Below, one piece after another: positions 6,196-12,756 of a stretch of DNA of 12,756 nt. Made by a program: the position numbers and the translations under genes. The notes beneath the pieces were generated by a model. That model was not told the origin of the DNA, searched no databases, and saw only the letters and a program-made list of their open reading frames with translations. This DNA comes from Pseudomonadota bacterium. Its GTDB lineage: Bacteria; Myxococcota; Myxococcia; Myxococcales; Anaeromyxobacteraceae. The stretch is from contig JAEZXM010000021.1 in NCBI GenBank assembly GCA_023419875.1, positions 1 through 12,756 of the forward strand, read 5' to 3'. The number at the start of each line of letters is the position of its first letter. Within the stretch, counting starts at the first letter, position 1.

Positions 6196-6819
6196 ATGGC
6201 GGCCGCCCACATCGTCGAGATCGATCCGGCGCATCCCCAGCCGCGGGTCGTGGAGCGCGCGGTGTCGGTGCTCTCCTCCGGCGGGCTCCTGGCCTACCCG
6301 ACCGACACCTACTACGGGATCGGCTGCGATCTCTTCGACAAGCGGGCGATCGAGCGGATCTACCAGCTCAAGCAGATGCCGAAGACGCACGAGCTGTCGT
6401 TCATCTGCCAGGACCTGGCCGAGATCTCGCGCTACGCGATCGTGGACAACGCCGCCTACCGGGTGCTGCGGCGAAAGGTTCCCGGCCCGTTCACGTTCGT
6501 GCTCCCCGCGACCCGCCTCGTCCCCGACCTGGTCCTCCGGCGCCAGAAGACGGTCGGCATCCGCATCCCGGACAGCCCCGTCGCGCTCGCCCTCGTCCGC
6601 CAGCTCGAGCACCCGCTCATCTCGACGTCGGCAGCGACCCCCGCGGGAGAGGTGCTGGTCTCGGCGAAGGACATCAAGGAGCAGCTCGGCCACGGCCTCG
6701 ACCTGATCCTCGACGGGGGCCTCTTCCAGAACGAGCCCTCGTCGGTGATCGACCTCTCCGGCCCCGAGCCGGTCGTCGTCCGGGTGGGGAAGGGCGACGT
6801 GTCGGATCTGCTCGCTTGA
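6196..6819 (+). CDS. yciO: YciO-type Sua5/YrdC/TsaC family protein
   Basis: A 207-residue single-domain YrdC-fold protein, the same length as E. coli YciO (about 206) and lacking the C-terminal extension of long Sua5 proteins. The fold binds nucleotides. TsaC/Sua5 members make threonylcarbamoyl-AMP for the t6A37 tRNA modification, whereas the role of YciO is less settled. Visible blocks are SGGLLAYPTDTYYGIGCD (28-45), the ERIYQLKQMPKTHELSFIC segment (53-71), VPGPFTFVLPAT (95-106), KTVGIRIPDSPVALALV (118-134), LISTSAATPAGE (141-152) and SSVIDLSG (182-189). The overall pattern, including YAIVDN and DLILDGG, matches YciO better than TsaC. ATG at 6196 has no good Shine-Dalgarno sequence and may be leaderless. 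It is a single-gene unit ended by an intrinsic terminator. Confidence 0.88.
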   Translation: MAAAHIVEIDPAHPQPRVVERAVSVLSSGGLLAYPTDTYYGIGCDLFDKRAIERIYQLKQMPKTHELSFICQDLAEISRYAIVDNAAYRVLRRKVPGPFTFVLPATRLVPDLVLRRQKTVGIRIPDSPVALALVRQLEHPLISTSAATPAGEVLVSAKDIKEQLGHGLDLILDGGLFQNEPSSVIDLSGPEPVVVRVGKGDVSDLLA

Positions 6820-6847
6820 GAGAGGCTTCGGGCCCGAGGCCTTTCTG
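6820..6847 (+). terminator. Intrinsic terminator after yciO
   Basis: The stem 6820-6830 pairs with 6835-6845 around the loop GGCC, with core AGGCTTCG/CGAGGCCT and two G-T wobbles. It starts immediately after the yciO stop. The 3' side runs into TTTCT. It is the best rho-independent terminator in the window, although its T tract is short. Confidence 0.6.
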
Positions 6848-6867
6848 GACCTGCTCGCCACCCGAGC

Positions 6868-6880
6868 TATCGTCCCCTCG
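6868..6880 (+). promoter_or_regulatory. Candidate -10 element for leaderless xerD
   Basis: TATCGT (6868-6873) fits the TANNNT -10 pattern and ends 6 nt before the GTG start at 6880, so the transcript could begin on the start codon itself. No Shine-Dalgarno sequence is present (the preceding bases are CCCCTC). The -35 region (CTGGAC, 6845-6850) is a poor match. Confidence 0.35.
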
Positions 6881-7776
6881 TGTCCCCCCTCGACCCCGCC
6901 CTCGACCTCTACCTCTCGCACCTCCGCGTCGAGAAGGGGCTCGCCGCGAACAGCGTCGAGGGATACGGGCGGGACGTGCGCGCCTACCTCGATGCGCTGG
7001 CGAAGATGGGGATCACCTCCTGGGAGCAGGTCGGGCGGACCGAGGTGCGGGCGCACCTCGCGGGGCTCGTCCGCGCGGGGCTCTCGCCGCGTTCGCAGGC
7101 GCGTGCCCTCTCCGCGATCCGCGGGCTGCACAAGCTCCTGCTCGCGGAGCGGCTCGCGCCCGCCGATCCGACCGACGAGGTGGACGCGCCGCGCACCTCC
7201 CGGACGCTGCCGGGCCTGCTCGGTCGGGAGGAGGTCGAGCGGCTGCTGCGGGCTCCGGATCCGCGCGCACCGGCCGGCCGGCGGGACCGGGCGATGCTCG
7301 AGCTCCTGTACGCGACCGGGCTGCGGGTGAGCGAGCTGGTGTCGCTCCAGCTCAACGACCTCGACCTCGAATCGCGGGTGCTCGTTGCGCGCGGGAAGGG
7401 GAACAAGGAGCGGCTCGTGCCCGTCGGCGCGCCCGCGGTGGAGGCGGTGAAGGCGTATCTCGCGACGGCTCGAGAGCGGCTGCTCCGCGGGCGGCGATCC
7501 AAGGACCTCTTCGTCACGCCGCGCGGCGGTCGACTCACGCGGCAGGGGTTCGCGAAGCTCCTCCGCCGCCACGCGCGCGCGGCCGGCATCCGCCGGGCGA
7601 TCTCGCCGCACAAGCTCCGCCACTCCTTCGCGACGCACCTGCTCGAGGGCGGCGCGGACCTCCGCGCCGTGCAGGCGATGCTGGGCCACGCGGACGTGAC
7701 GACGACGCAGATCTACACGCACGTCGATCGGACCCACGTGAAGCGGCTTCACGCGCGCTTCCACCCGCGCGCCTGA
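6880..7776 (+). CDS. xerD: Tyrosine recombinase XerD/XerC
   Basis: A 298-residue tyrosine recombinase, the normal Xer length. It resolves chromosome dimers at dif near the septum with a partner Xer and FtsK. The N-terminal SAM-like core-binding domain covers about 5-95 (YLSHLRVEKGLAANSVEGYGRD). The catalytic domain covers about 110-295. All active-site residues are present: R149 (ATGLRVSELV), K173 (ARGKGNKERLVPV), H244 and R247 (SPHKLRHSFATHLLEGG), H270 (AMLGHADVTTTQIYTHV) and the nucleophile Y279. The XerD/XerC distinction is uncertain; the sequence reads closer to XerD. It is a chromosomal housekeeping form: there is no excisionase, att-like repeat or mobile cargo beside it. The start is GTG at 6880, chosen from homologous length and the TATCGT just upstream. 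It does not appear to belong to the following operon, which has its own promoter-like sequence. Confidence 0.92.
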   Translation: MSPLDPALDLYLSHLRVEKGLAANSVEGYGRDVRAYLDALAKMGITSWEQVGRTEVRAHLAGLVRAGLSPRSQARALSAIRGLHKLLLAERLAPADPTDEVDAPRTSRTLPGLLGREEVERLLRAPDPRAPAGRRDRAMLELLYATGLRVSELVSLQLNDLDLESRVLVARGKGNKERLVPVGAPAVEAVKAYLATARERLLRGRRSKDLFVTPRGGRLTRQGFAKLLRRHARAAGIRRAISPHKLRHSFATHLLEGGADLRAVQAMLGHADVTTTQIYTHVDRTHVKRLHARFHPRA

Positions 7777-7801
7777 GCCGCGGGCGCGCCCCCGCCGCGC
7801 G

Positions 7802-7830
7802 TTGACCCGGGCCCTCCGCTGGGCTAAAGA
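7802..7830 (+). promoter_or_regulatory. Candidate sigma-70 promoter for the M50 protease-trpS unit
   Basis: TTGACC (7802-7807, five of six to TTGACA) and TAAAGA (7825-7830) are separated by exactly 17 bp in the xerD-M50 gap. The -10 is a weaker match (3 of 6). The start would lie about 18 nt before the TTG codon at 7855, leaving room for the GAGAGG ribosome binding site. Confidence 0.5.
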
Positions 7831-7854
7831 ACCGCTTTTCTGAGAGGATCCTCG

Positions 7855-8517
7855 TTGGAGTTCGACCTCGCCGAGCGGCTCAAGTACCTCGTCGTGCTGC
7901 TGCCCTCCCTCACGGTGCACGAGTTCGCCCATGCCTGGGCGGCCTGGCGCCTCGGGGACGACACCGCCGCGCGGATGGGGCGCCTGACGCTCAACCCGAT
8001 CCCGCACATCGACCCGGTCGGCACGCTTCTCCTGCCGCTGCTCGGTGTGCCGATTGGCTGGGCGAAGCCGGTCCCCGTCAACCCGGCAAACTTCCGGCGC
8101 GGGATCCGGATGAGCACGGGCGATCTCCTGGTGAGCGTCGCGGGCCCCATCTCGAACCTGAGCCTCGCCTTGCTCACCGCGATCGTCTTCGGCCTCGTGG
8201 TCCGCTTCACCGCGGGCGCCCTGCAGCCCTCGATGGTGGAGCTGTTCGGCTTCTTCATCCTGCTGAACGTCGGCCTCGCGATCTTCAACCTCTTGCCGCT
8301 CCCGCCGCTCGACGGCAGCCACGTGCTCGGGAGCTTCATCCCGTACCGCTGGCGCGACGCCTGGGACTCTTTCCAGCGGGTGGGGCCCATCCTCCTCATG
8401 ATCCTGCTGGTCGCGGGGGCCGTGGGAGGACGGTCGCTCCTCTGGGCCGTCATCGGACCGCCGAGCAGCTTCCTCGTCGGCCTCCTGTATCGCCTCGCCG
8501 GAGGACTGGCGAGCTAA
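7855..8517 (+). CDS. M50 family site-2-protease-like membrane metallopeptidase
   Basis: A 220-residue polytopic zinc peptidase of the small, PDZ-free M50/site-2-protease type. It would cut membrane proteins within the lipid bilayer; the substrate is unknown. The zinc motif HEFAH is at 22-26 (E23 catalytic) in the first helix. The third zinc ligand is D153 in NLLPLPPLDGSHVLG (145-159). NPIPHIDPVGTLLLPLL (47-63) and KPVPVNPANF (71-80) are family signatures. Hydrophobic segments lie at about 10-25, 54-68, 92-120, 128-148 and 177-215. The start codon is TTG at 7855, supported by GAGAGG (7842-7847) with 7-nt spacing. The only other nearby in-frame start would remove the HEFAH helix. It lies 15 bp upstream of trpS and is probably co-transcribed. 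The same pairing with trpS, scpA and scpB occurs in other bacteria as far as I recall, so linkage need not indicate a shared function. Confidence 0.88.
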   Translation: MEFDLAERLKYLVVLLPSLTVHEFAHAWAAWRLGDDTAARMGRLTLNPIPHIDPVGTLLLPLLGVPIGWAKPVPVNPANFRRGIRMSTGDLLVSVAGPISNLSLALLTAIVFGLVVRFTAGALQPSMVELFGFFILLNVGLAIFNLLPLPPLDGSHVLGSFIPYRWRDAWDSFQRVGPILLMILLVAGAVGGRSLLWAVIGPPSSFLVGLLYRLAGGLAS

Positions 8518-8532
8518 CCCGCCCGGATCACC

Positions 8533-9534
8533 ATGACCACCCCATCTCGCCCCGTCGTCGTCAGCGGCATGCGGCCCACCGGCCGCCTCCACATCGGTCA
8601 CCTCCACGGCGCCCTCGCGAACTGGGTGCGGCTCCAGAACGAGGCCGACTGCTACTTCTTCAGCGCCGACTGGCACGCGCTCACGACGCAGTACCACGAC
8701 CCAGGCGTCATCAAGGCGGCCGAGCGCGAGATGTTCGTGGACTTCATCGCCGCCGGCATCGACCCGCAGAAGGCGACGCTCTTCGTCCAGAGTGAGGTGA
8801 AGGAGCACGCCGAGCTGTTCCTGCTCCTCGGGATGATCACGCCCGTCGGCTGGCTCGAGCGGTCCCCGTCCTACAAGGAGATCCGGGAGAACATCACCGA
8901 CCGCGACCTCGCGCTGTACGGCTTCCTCGGCTACCCGGTGCTCCAGACCGCGGACATCATCCTCTACAAGGCGAACCGCGTGCCGGTGGGCGTGGACCAG
9001 GTGCCGCACCTCGAGCTGGCCCGGGAGATCGTGCGCCGCTTCAACTCCCACTACGGGGAGATCTTCCCCGAGCCGCTCCCGCTCCTGACCGAGGCGCCCA
9101 AGATCCTGGGCACCGACGGCCGCAAGATGTCGAAGAGCTACGGCAACACCGTCGATCTCGGGGAGGACCCGGAGAGCACGCGGAAGAAGATCATGGGAGC
9201 GGTGACCGATCCCGCCCGCAAGCGCCGCCAGGATCCGGGGAACCCGGACGTCTGCGGCATCTTCTACCTGCACAAGGTGACGAGCACGACGGACACCATC
9301 TCCTGGGTGGACACCAACTGCCGGACGGCGGGGATCGGCTGCGTGGACTGCAAGAAGAAGCTCCTCGAGCGGCTCCTGCCGAAGCAGGAGCGGATCCGCG
9401 AACGCCGCGAGGCGCTGCTCGGGCGGCCCAAGGACGTGGATGACCTCGTGCAGCTCGGGACCCGCAAGGCCCGCGGCGTCGCCGAGTCGACGATGGCGCA
9501 GGTCCGGCAGGCCATGAAGCTCACGCTGGGGTAA
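8533..9534 (+). CDS. trpS: Tryptophanyl-tRNA synthetase
   Basis: A 333-residue class I synthetase that charges tRNA-Trp with tryptophan in the cytoplasm; length is typical for bacterial TrpRS. The HIGH signature is at 20-23 (GRLHIGHLHGAL) and KMSKS at 198-202. VLQTADIILYKANRVPVGVDQ (136-156 region) is the conserved tryptophan-site segment. The C-terminal part has four cysteines, 241, 263, 270 and 273, spaced C-x21-C-x6-C-x2-C. This nearly reproduces the spacing of the [4Fe-4S] site known in Thermotoga maritima TrpRS, so this enzyme may carry a cluster near its anticodon-binding domain. ATG at 8533 has only a weak Shine-Dalgarno sequence (CGGA), consistent with coupling to the M50 gene 15 bp upstream. 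A paired hairpin repeat begins 3 bp after the stop. Confidence 0.95.
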   Translation: MTTPSRPVVVSGMRPTGRLHIGHLHGALANWVRLQNEADCYFFSADWHALTTQYHDPGVIKAAEREMFVDFIAAGIDPQKATLFVQSEVKEHAELFLLLGMITPVGWLERSPSYKEIRENITDRDLALYGFLGYPVLQTADIILYKANRVPVGVDQVPHLELAREIVRRFNSHYGEIFPEPLPLLTEAPKILGTDGRKMSKSYGNTVDLGEDPESTRKKIMGAVTDPARKRRQDPGNPDVCGIFYLHKVTSTTDTISWVDTNCRTAGIGCVDCKKKLLERLLPKQERIRERREALLGRPKDVDDLVQLGTRKARGVAESTMAQVRQAMKLTLG

Positions 9535-9537
9535 GCC

Positions 9538-9613
9538 CCGCTCGCCCTTCGACAGGCTCAGGGCGAGCGGAATCTCGAATCCGCTCGTGCTGAGCCTGTC
9601 GAAGCACGGGCGG
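9538..9613. repeat. REP-like twin hairpins in inverted orientation
   Basis: Hairpin 1 has arms CCGCTCGCCC (9538-9547) and GGGCGAGCGG (9561-9570) with loop TTCGACAGGCTCA. Hairpin 2 has arms CCGCTCGTGC (9581-9590) and GCACGGGCGG (9604-9613) with loop TGAGCCTGTCGAA. A 10-bp spacer separates them. The two loops are perfect reverse complements, and the stems differ by compensating base changes. This is the layout of paired REP/REPIN elements. The TTCGACAGGCTCAG core is one I recognise as a dispersed intergenic palindrome in many GC-rich genomes. It lies between trpS and scpA and may end transcription or protect mRNA. Confidence 0.8.
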
Positions 9614-9635
9614 GAGACGCGGAGAGAACCGCCGG

Positions 9636-10544
9636 ATGGCGAGGCACGGGACCAGGCAGGACCGAGCGGGTGCGTCCGAGGACGCGGTACCCGAGGTCGA
9701 TGCGACCGCGCGCGCGGCCGCGGAGGCGTTTCGCGTCCGCCTGCCGCCGCTCAAGGCCGGCGAGCCGCCCTTCGAGGGCCCGCTCGACCTCATCCTGCAC
9801 CTCGTGAGGGAGCACGAGGTCGATCTCTTCGACATCCCCATCGCCGCCATCACCGAGAGCTACCTCGCGACCCTGAAGGCGCTCCGCGAGCTGGACATCG
9901 ATCTCGCCGGCGAGTTCCTGCACATGGCGGCACAGCTCCTGCTCATGAAGAGCAAGCTGCTCCTCCCGCGCACCGAGGTGGCGGAGGACGCGCCGCCCGA
10001 GGACGCGGGGGTGGACCCGCGCGCCGAGCTGGTGCGGCGGCTGCTCGAGTACCAGAAGTACCGCGCCGCGGGCGAGGAGCTGGGGAGCCGGGACATCCTC
10101 GACCGGACGGTGTTCACCCGGCGTGTCCGGGCGGAGCGGCCGGCCTCGCCGGAGGGGCCCGAGGGGCTCGCCGACGTCTCGGTCTTCAAGCTCATCGAGG
10201 CGCTGGACCGCGCGCTGGAGAACGCCCGGCCCGAGACCATCCGCGAGGTGGTGACCGACCGCCTCAGCATCACCGACGCGATCAGCCGGGTGGCCGACGT
10301 GCTGCGGCTCCAGCGGCGGGCCACGTTCGAGGAGTTGCTCGCTGGACCGCCCGAGCGCCGGAACACCCGCGCGAACGTGCTCGCCACCTTCCTCGCCATC
10401 CTCGAGATGGCGAAGCTCCGGCTCGTCCGCATCTACCAGGCCGGCCTGGAGGAGGCGGGGCCCGGGGCGGAGATCGTCGTCGAGGCACGCGAGACGCTGG
10501 GCGACGACGGCGCCACGCCCGGCGCCCAGGAGGACTACAGGTGA
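9636..10544 (+). CDS. scpA: Segregation and condensation protein ScpA (kleisin)
   Basis: ScpA is the kleisin that bridges SMC heads and, with ScpB, forms the bacterial condensin that organises and separates chromosomes. The product has 302 residues, somewhat longer than usual (about 250) because of a charged N-terminal lead of about 40 residues. The SMC-neck-binding N-domain follows (FEGPLDLILHLVREHEVDLFDIPI, roughly 46-69, then ESYLATLKAL). LAGEFLHMAAQLLLMKSKLLLP (about 89-110) is the kleisin hallmark, and LVRRLLEYQKYR continues the fold. The C-terminal winged helix includes ATFEELLAG and NVLATFLAILEMAKLRLVRIYQ (about 247-270). ATG at 9636 has GGAGAG 9 nt upstream. Its stop overlaps the scpB start by 4 bp, giving tight coupling. 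It is the first gene of scpA-scpB-rluB, a common bacterial arrangement. Confidence 0.93.
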   Translation: MARHGTRQDRAGASEDAVPEVDATARAAAEAFRVRLPPLKAGEPPFEGPLDLILHLVREHEVDLFDIPIAAITESYLATLKALRELDIDLAGEFLHMAAQLLLMKSKLLLPRTEVAEDAPPEDAGVDPRAELVRRLLEYQKYRAAGEELGSRDILDRTVFTRRVRAERPASPEGPEGLADVSVFKLIEALDRALENARPETIREVVTDRLSITDAISRVADVLRLQRRATFEELLAGPPERRNTRANVLATFLAILEMAKLRLVRIYQAGLEEAGPGAEIVVEARETLGDDGATPGAQEDYR

Positions 10545-11563
10545 ACCAGGATTCCCACGATCGCGACGGCGCCGTGCCCGCCCCCGGAACCTCGCCGGCC
10601 GTCTCCGACGAGGAGCTCTCCGCCCTGCAGGCCGCCGAGGAGGCGAAGGCGGGGGATCCGGCGCTCGAGGAGGTCGAGTCGGCGCAGATCGACGTCCCGG
10701 AGGGGAAGGGTGAGGAGAAGGAGGAGCCGTTCGAGAAGCTCGCCGCCGAGGCGAAGCGGCTCGGCGAGGGACGGGCCCGGACGGTCCTCGAGACGCTCCT
10801 CTTCCTCGCGGAGAAGCCGCTCACGCCGGAGGAGCTCCGCCAGGCGACCGGGCTCGAGGTGGAGCGGATCGGGAAGGCGCTCGACCAGCTCTCGGGCCAG
10901 TACCGCGAGGGGCTCTCGGGCATCGTGCTCCACGAGGTCGCCGGTGGCTGGCAGCTCCGGACCTCGCCCCTCAACTCGGGCTTCGCCCGCCGTTTCCTGC
11001 GCGTGAAGCCGCAGCGCCTCACCCGCGCCGCCCTGGAGACGCTGGCCATCGTCGCCTACCGCCAGCCGGTGACGCGCCCGGAGATCGAGGAGGTCCGCGG
11101 CGTCGACAGCGGGGCGGTCCTCAAGGCGCTGCTCGAGCGGCGGCTGGTCAAGATCCTCGGCAAGAAGGAGGAGCCGGGCCGGCCCATCCTCTACGGCACC
11201 ACCCGGGAGTTCCTCGAGTTCTTCGCGCTCAAGGACCTCGCCTCGCTGCCCACCCTCCGCGAGTTCCACGAGCTGTCCGAGGAGCACCGCGACATCGTCG
11301 AGAAGGAGGCGCCGGAGGAGCTGCCGGGCATCTCGGGCATCGTGGACGAGCTCTCTGATCCGACGGCGCGAGCCGCGCTCGAGTCGAAGCGGGCCGAGGG
11401 CGATGCCGCGCTCGACGAGCTGGAGCGGGCCATCGCCGACGTGGACGAGAAGGGACGGGCGGCGGCGGAGGCGCTCGGGGAGGGGAAGAAGGACGCCGAA
11501 GGCGACGGGACCCTGCCGCTCGCGGAGCCGAGTGCCGGCCCGGATCAGAAGGCGGGCGCGTAG
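10541..11563 (+). CDS. scpB: Segregation and condensation protein ScpB
   Basis: ScpB is the dimeric winged-helix partner of ScpA in the SMC complex. The 340-residue product is far longer than the roughly 190-residue standard. The conserved core spans about 78-240: ARTVLETLLFLAEKPLTPEEL, LHEVAGGWQLRTSP, LTRAALETLAIVAYRQPVTRPEIEEVRGVDSG, and LVKILGKKEEPGRPILYGTT ahead of FLEFFAL. A 75-residue Glu/Ala-rich acidic N-terminal extension precedes it, and about 100 charged residues follow, probably disordered or helical. GTG at 10541 is well fixed: AGGAGG (10528-10533) lies 7 nt upstream and the codon overlaps the scpA stop as GTGA. A longer upstream reading frame (to 9587) is only a shadow of scpA. 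The stop overlaps the rluB start by 1 bp. Confidence 0.92.
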   Translation: MNQDSHDRDGAVPAPGTSPAVSDEELSALQAAEEAKAGDPALEEVESAQIDVPEGKGEEKEEPFEKLAAEAKRLGEGRARTVLETLLFLAEKPLTPEELRQATGLEVERIGKALDQLSGQYREGLSGIVLHEVAGGWQLRTSPLNSGFARRFLRVKPQRLTRAALETLAIVAYRQPVTRPEIEEVRGVDSGAVLKALLERRLVKILGKKEEPGRPILYGTTREFLEFFALKDLASLPTLREFHELSEEHRDIVEKEAPEELPGISGIVDELSDPTARAALESKRAEGDAALDELERAIADVDEKGRAAAEALGEGKKDAEGDGTLPLAEPSAGPDQKAGA

Positions 11564-12447
11564 TGTCCGAGGAGCGGATCCAGAAGTTCCTCGCCGCGAG
11601 CGGCGTCGCCTCGCGGCGCAAGGCCGAAGCGCTCGTCGCCGCGGGGCGCGTGCAGGTGAACCGCCGGACGGTCACCGCGCTCGGAACGAAGGTGGATCCG
11701 GATCGCGACCTGATCACGCTCGACGGGAAGCTCGTCTCGCGGCCCGACTCCAAGAGCTACTATCTGCTCTACAAACCTCCGGGGTGCGTCACCACCGCCT
11801 CGGACCCGGAGGGCCGGCCGACGGCGCTCCAGTACCTCGCCGGCGTGCGTGCCCGGGTCTTCCCCGTGGGCAGGCTCGATTACGACGCCGAGGGGGCGGT
11901 GCTCTTCACGGACGACGGCGAGCTCGCGAACCGGCTCGCCCACCCGCGGTACGGGCACGAGCGCGTGTACCTGGTCAAGGTCCGCGGCGCTCCGGATCCC
12001 CGGGCGCTCGAGCGGATGGCCGCGGGCGTGCGGCTCGAGGACGGCCCGGCCCACGCGCTGCAGGTCGGGATCCACGAGCACGCCGAGAAGAACGTCTGGA
12101 TCCGCGTCGTGGTCGGCGAGGGCCGTTACCACCTCGTGAAGCGGCTCTGCGAGGCGGTCGGGCTTCAGGTGCAGCGCCTCTACCGGCCGGAGTTCGGCGG
12201 CGTGACCGTCGAGGGGCTCAGGTCGGGCGAGTTCCGCGCGCTCACCGCCGCGGAGGTGAAGGCGATGCGCCAGCGGGTCGGGCTCGCGCCCGGGTCCGCT
12301 GCCGCGCCGCCCTTTCCCCGGAAGCTCCCGCGCGCTGCGCGCCGCCACGGGCACGGGCCGCCGCCGGTGCCGGGGGCGGAGGTTCCCGAGCCGGTGAAGA
12401 AGCTGGACGCGAGGAAGCCGGAGCCGAAGAAGCACGAGAAGAGGTGA
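11563..12447 (+). CDS. rluB: 23S rRNA pseudouridine synthase, RluB/RsuA family
   Basis: Pseudouridine synthase of the RsuA/RluB/E/F family, converting a uridine in 23S rRNA (position 2605 in E. coli for RluB) to pseudouridine. The product has 294 residues, matching E. coli RluB (about 290). An N-terminal S4 RNA-binding domain covers about 1-55 (RIQKFLAASGVASRRKAE). The catalytic motif FPVGRLDYDAEGAVLFT (100-116) contains the nucleophile D106. LLYKPPGCVTT (68-78) and EGRYHLVKRLCEAVG (about 186-200) complete the family core. The last 45 or so residues are Pro/Lys/Arg-rich and probably disordered, a common RNA-binding tail. The start is GTG at 11563, overlapping the scpB TAG by one base, with no strong Shine-Dalgarno sequence of its own, so it is likely coupled to scpB. 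RsuA (16S) specificity is less likely given the scpAB linkage. Confidence 0.9.
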   Translation: MSEERIQKFLAASGVASRRKAEALVAAGRVQVNRRTVTALGTKVDPDRDLITLDGKLVSRPDSKSYYLLYKPPGCVTTASDPEGRPTALQYLAGVRARVFPVGRLDYDAEGAVLFTDDGELANRLAHPRYGHERVYLVKVRGAPDPRALERMAAGVRLEDGPAHALQVGIHEHAEKNVWIRVVVGEGRYHLVKRLCEAVGLQVQRLYRPEFGGVTVEGLRSGEFRALTAAEVKAMRQRVGLAPGSAAAPPFPRKLPRAARRHGHGPPPVPGAEVPEPVKKLDARKPEPKKHEKR

Positions 12448-12552
12448 GCCCTCCAGCGATCCGGCCGCCGTGAGCGCGTGGAGCATCGCGCGCGGCCGCC
12501 GGCAGGCGGACCCGCTTGCGCCACGGCCGGCGACCGGCGACCATGCACGGCA

Positions 12553-12756
12553 ATGCGAATGCTCCGGATCCTCGCCTGCGGGCTCGTGCCCGCCGTCCTC
12601 GCCTGCGGCCCCCGGGGCGACGTGACCTCCACCGATCCCGAGGTCCGGGTGGCGGGTGTTCGCGCCGCCGCGCGACGCGGCGGGGAGGGCACGGCGACGC
12701 TGCTCGTCGCGCAGCGGGACGGCGACGCGCGCGTGCGGCGGGCGGCCGTCGAGGCC
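12553..12756 (+). CDS. HEAT-repeat lipoprotein, truncated by window end
   Basis: The first 68 codons of an open frame that runs off the window. The N-terminus reads MRMLRILACGLVPAVLAC. A short basic start, a hydrophobic core and a VLAC lipobox with lipidated C18 suggest signal peptidase II export and membrane anchoring. Two segments, DPEVRVAGVRAAARRG (28-43) and DGDARVRRAAVEA (56-68), have the Asp-x-x-Val-Arg-x-x-Ala-x-x-Ala pattern of HEAT/PBS-lyase-like repeats, which act as protein-binding solenoids. The start may be ATG 12553 or 12559; neither has a clear ribosome binding site. It lies 105 bp after rluB in the same direction. The 12448-12552 gap shows no evident promoter or RNA gene. Function is unknown. 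Confidence 0.65.
   Translation, partial: MRMLRILACGLVPAVLACGPRGDVTSTDPEVRVAGVRAAARRGGEGTATLLVAQRDGDARVRRAAVEA

Noticed and set aside
6880..7776. Tyrosine recombinase as a sign of an integrated element
   Set aside because: It has the length and motifs of housekeeping XerD/C and sits among conserved genes, with no att repeats, tRNA or cargo.
6037..9273. Minus-strand open frame of about 1080 codons opposite yciO, xerD, M50 protease and trpS
   Set aside because: Same GC-driven shadow; low-complexity charged sequence and four intact plus-strand genes across it.
12448..12552. Search for a tRNA or small RNA in the rluB-lipoprotein gap
   Set aside because: Only short GC palindromes (around GCGGCCGC) are visible, with no cloverleaf or terminator.

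Overview
The window is a stretch of very GC-rich bacterial chromosome. Coding is dense and third codon positions are almost all G or C. Gene content (a membrane multiheme c-type cytochrome, GlnD, KGG-repeat small proteins, M50 protease, TrpRS, ScpA-ScpB-RluB) and codon use would fit a Myxococcota/deltaproteobacterial genome such as an Anaeromyxobacter relative. That assignment is inference from reading alone; no search was run.

Layout. Positions 1-77 hold G homopolymer tracts, including one of 27 G, that look like a sequence-end artefact. A six-heme NapC/NirT-type quinol-oxidising cytochrome (78-1487, minus) is divergent from glnD (1505-4285, plus). Only 17 bp separate the two start codons, and the gap carries overlapping -10-like hexamers on both strands. 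After a 189-bp gap with a dyad-symmetric candidate operator comes a small unit: a RimK-type ATP-grasp ligase (4475-5425), which overlaps a five-KGG-motif protein by 8 bp (5418-5807), then a second, shorter KGG protein (5865-6065). Hairpins close this unit. Next come yciO (6196-6819) with an intrinsic terminator, xerD (6880-7776), an M50 site-2-protease-like membrane peptidase (7855-8517) and trpS (8533-9534). A pair of REP-like hairpins with mutually complementary loops lies between trpS and the tightly coupled scpA-scpB-rluB operon (9636-12447). The window ends inside a HEAT-repeat lipoprotein gene (12553-end).

How the genes work together. Most are housekeeping: nitrogen signalling (GlnD), chromosome dimer resolution and condensation (XerD, ScpA, ScpB), rRNA modification (RluB) and tRNA charging (TrpS). 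The cytochrome belongs to anaerobic or alternative respiration at the inner membrane. The least conventional part is the ATP-grasp/KGG unit. Translational overlap of an amino-acid ligase with a Glu/Lys-rich 20-residue-repeat protein raises the untested possibility that the ligase modifies the repeat proteins. This is my best candidate for something undescribed, but the evidence is gene arrangement only.
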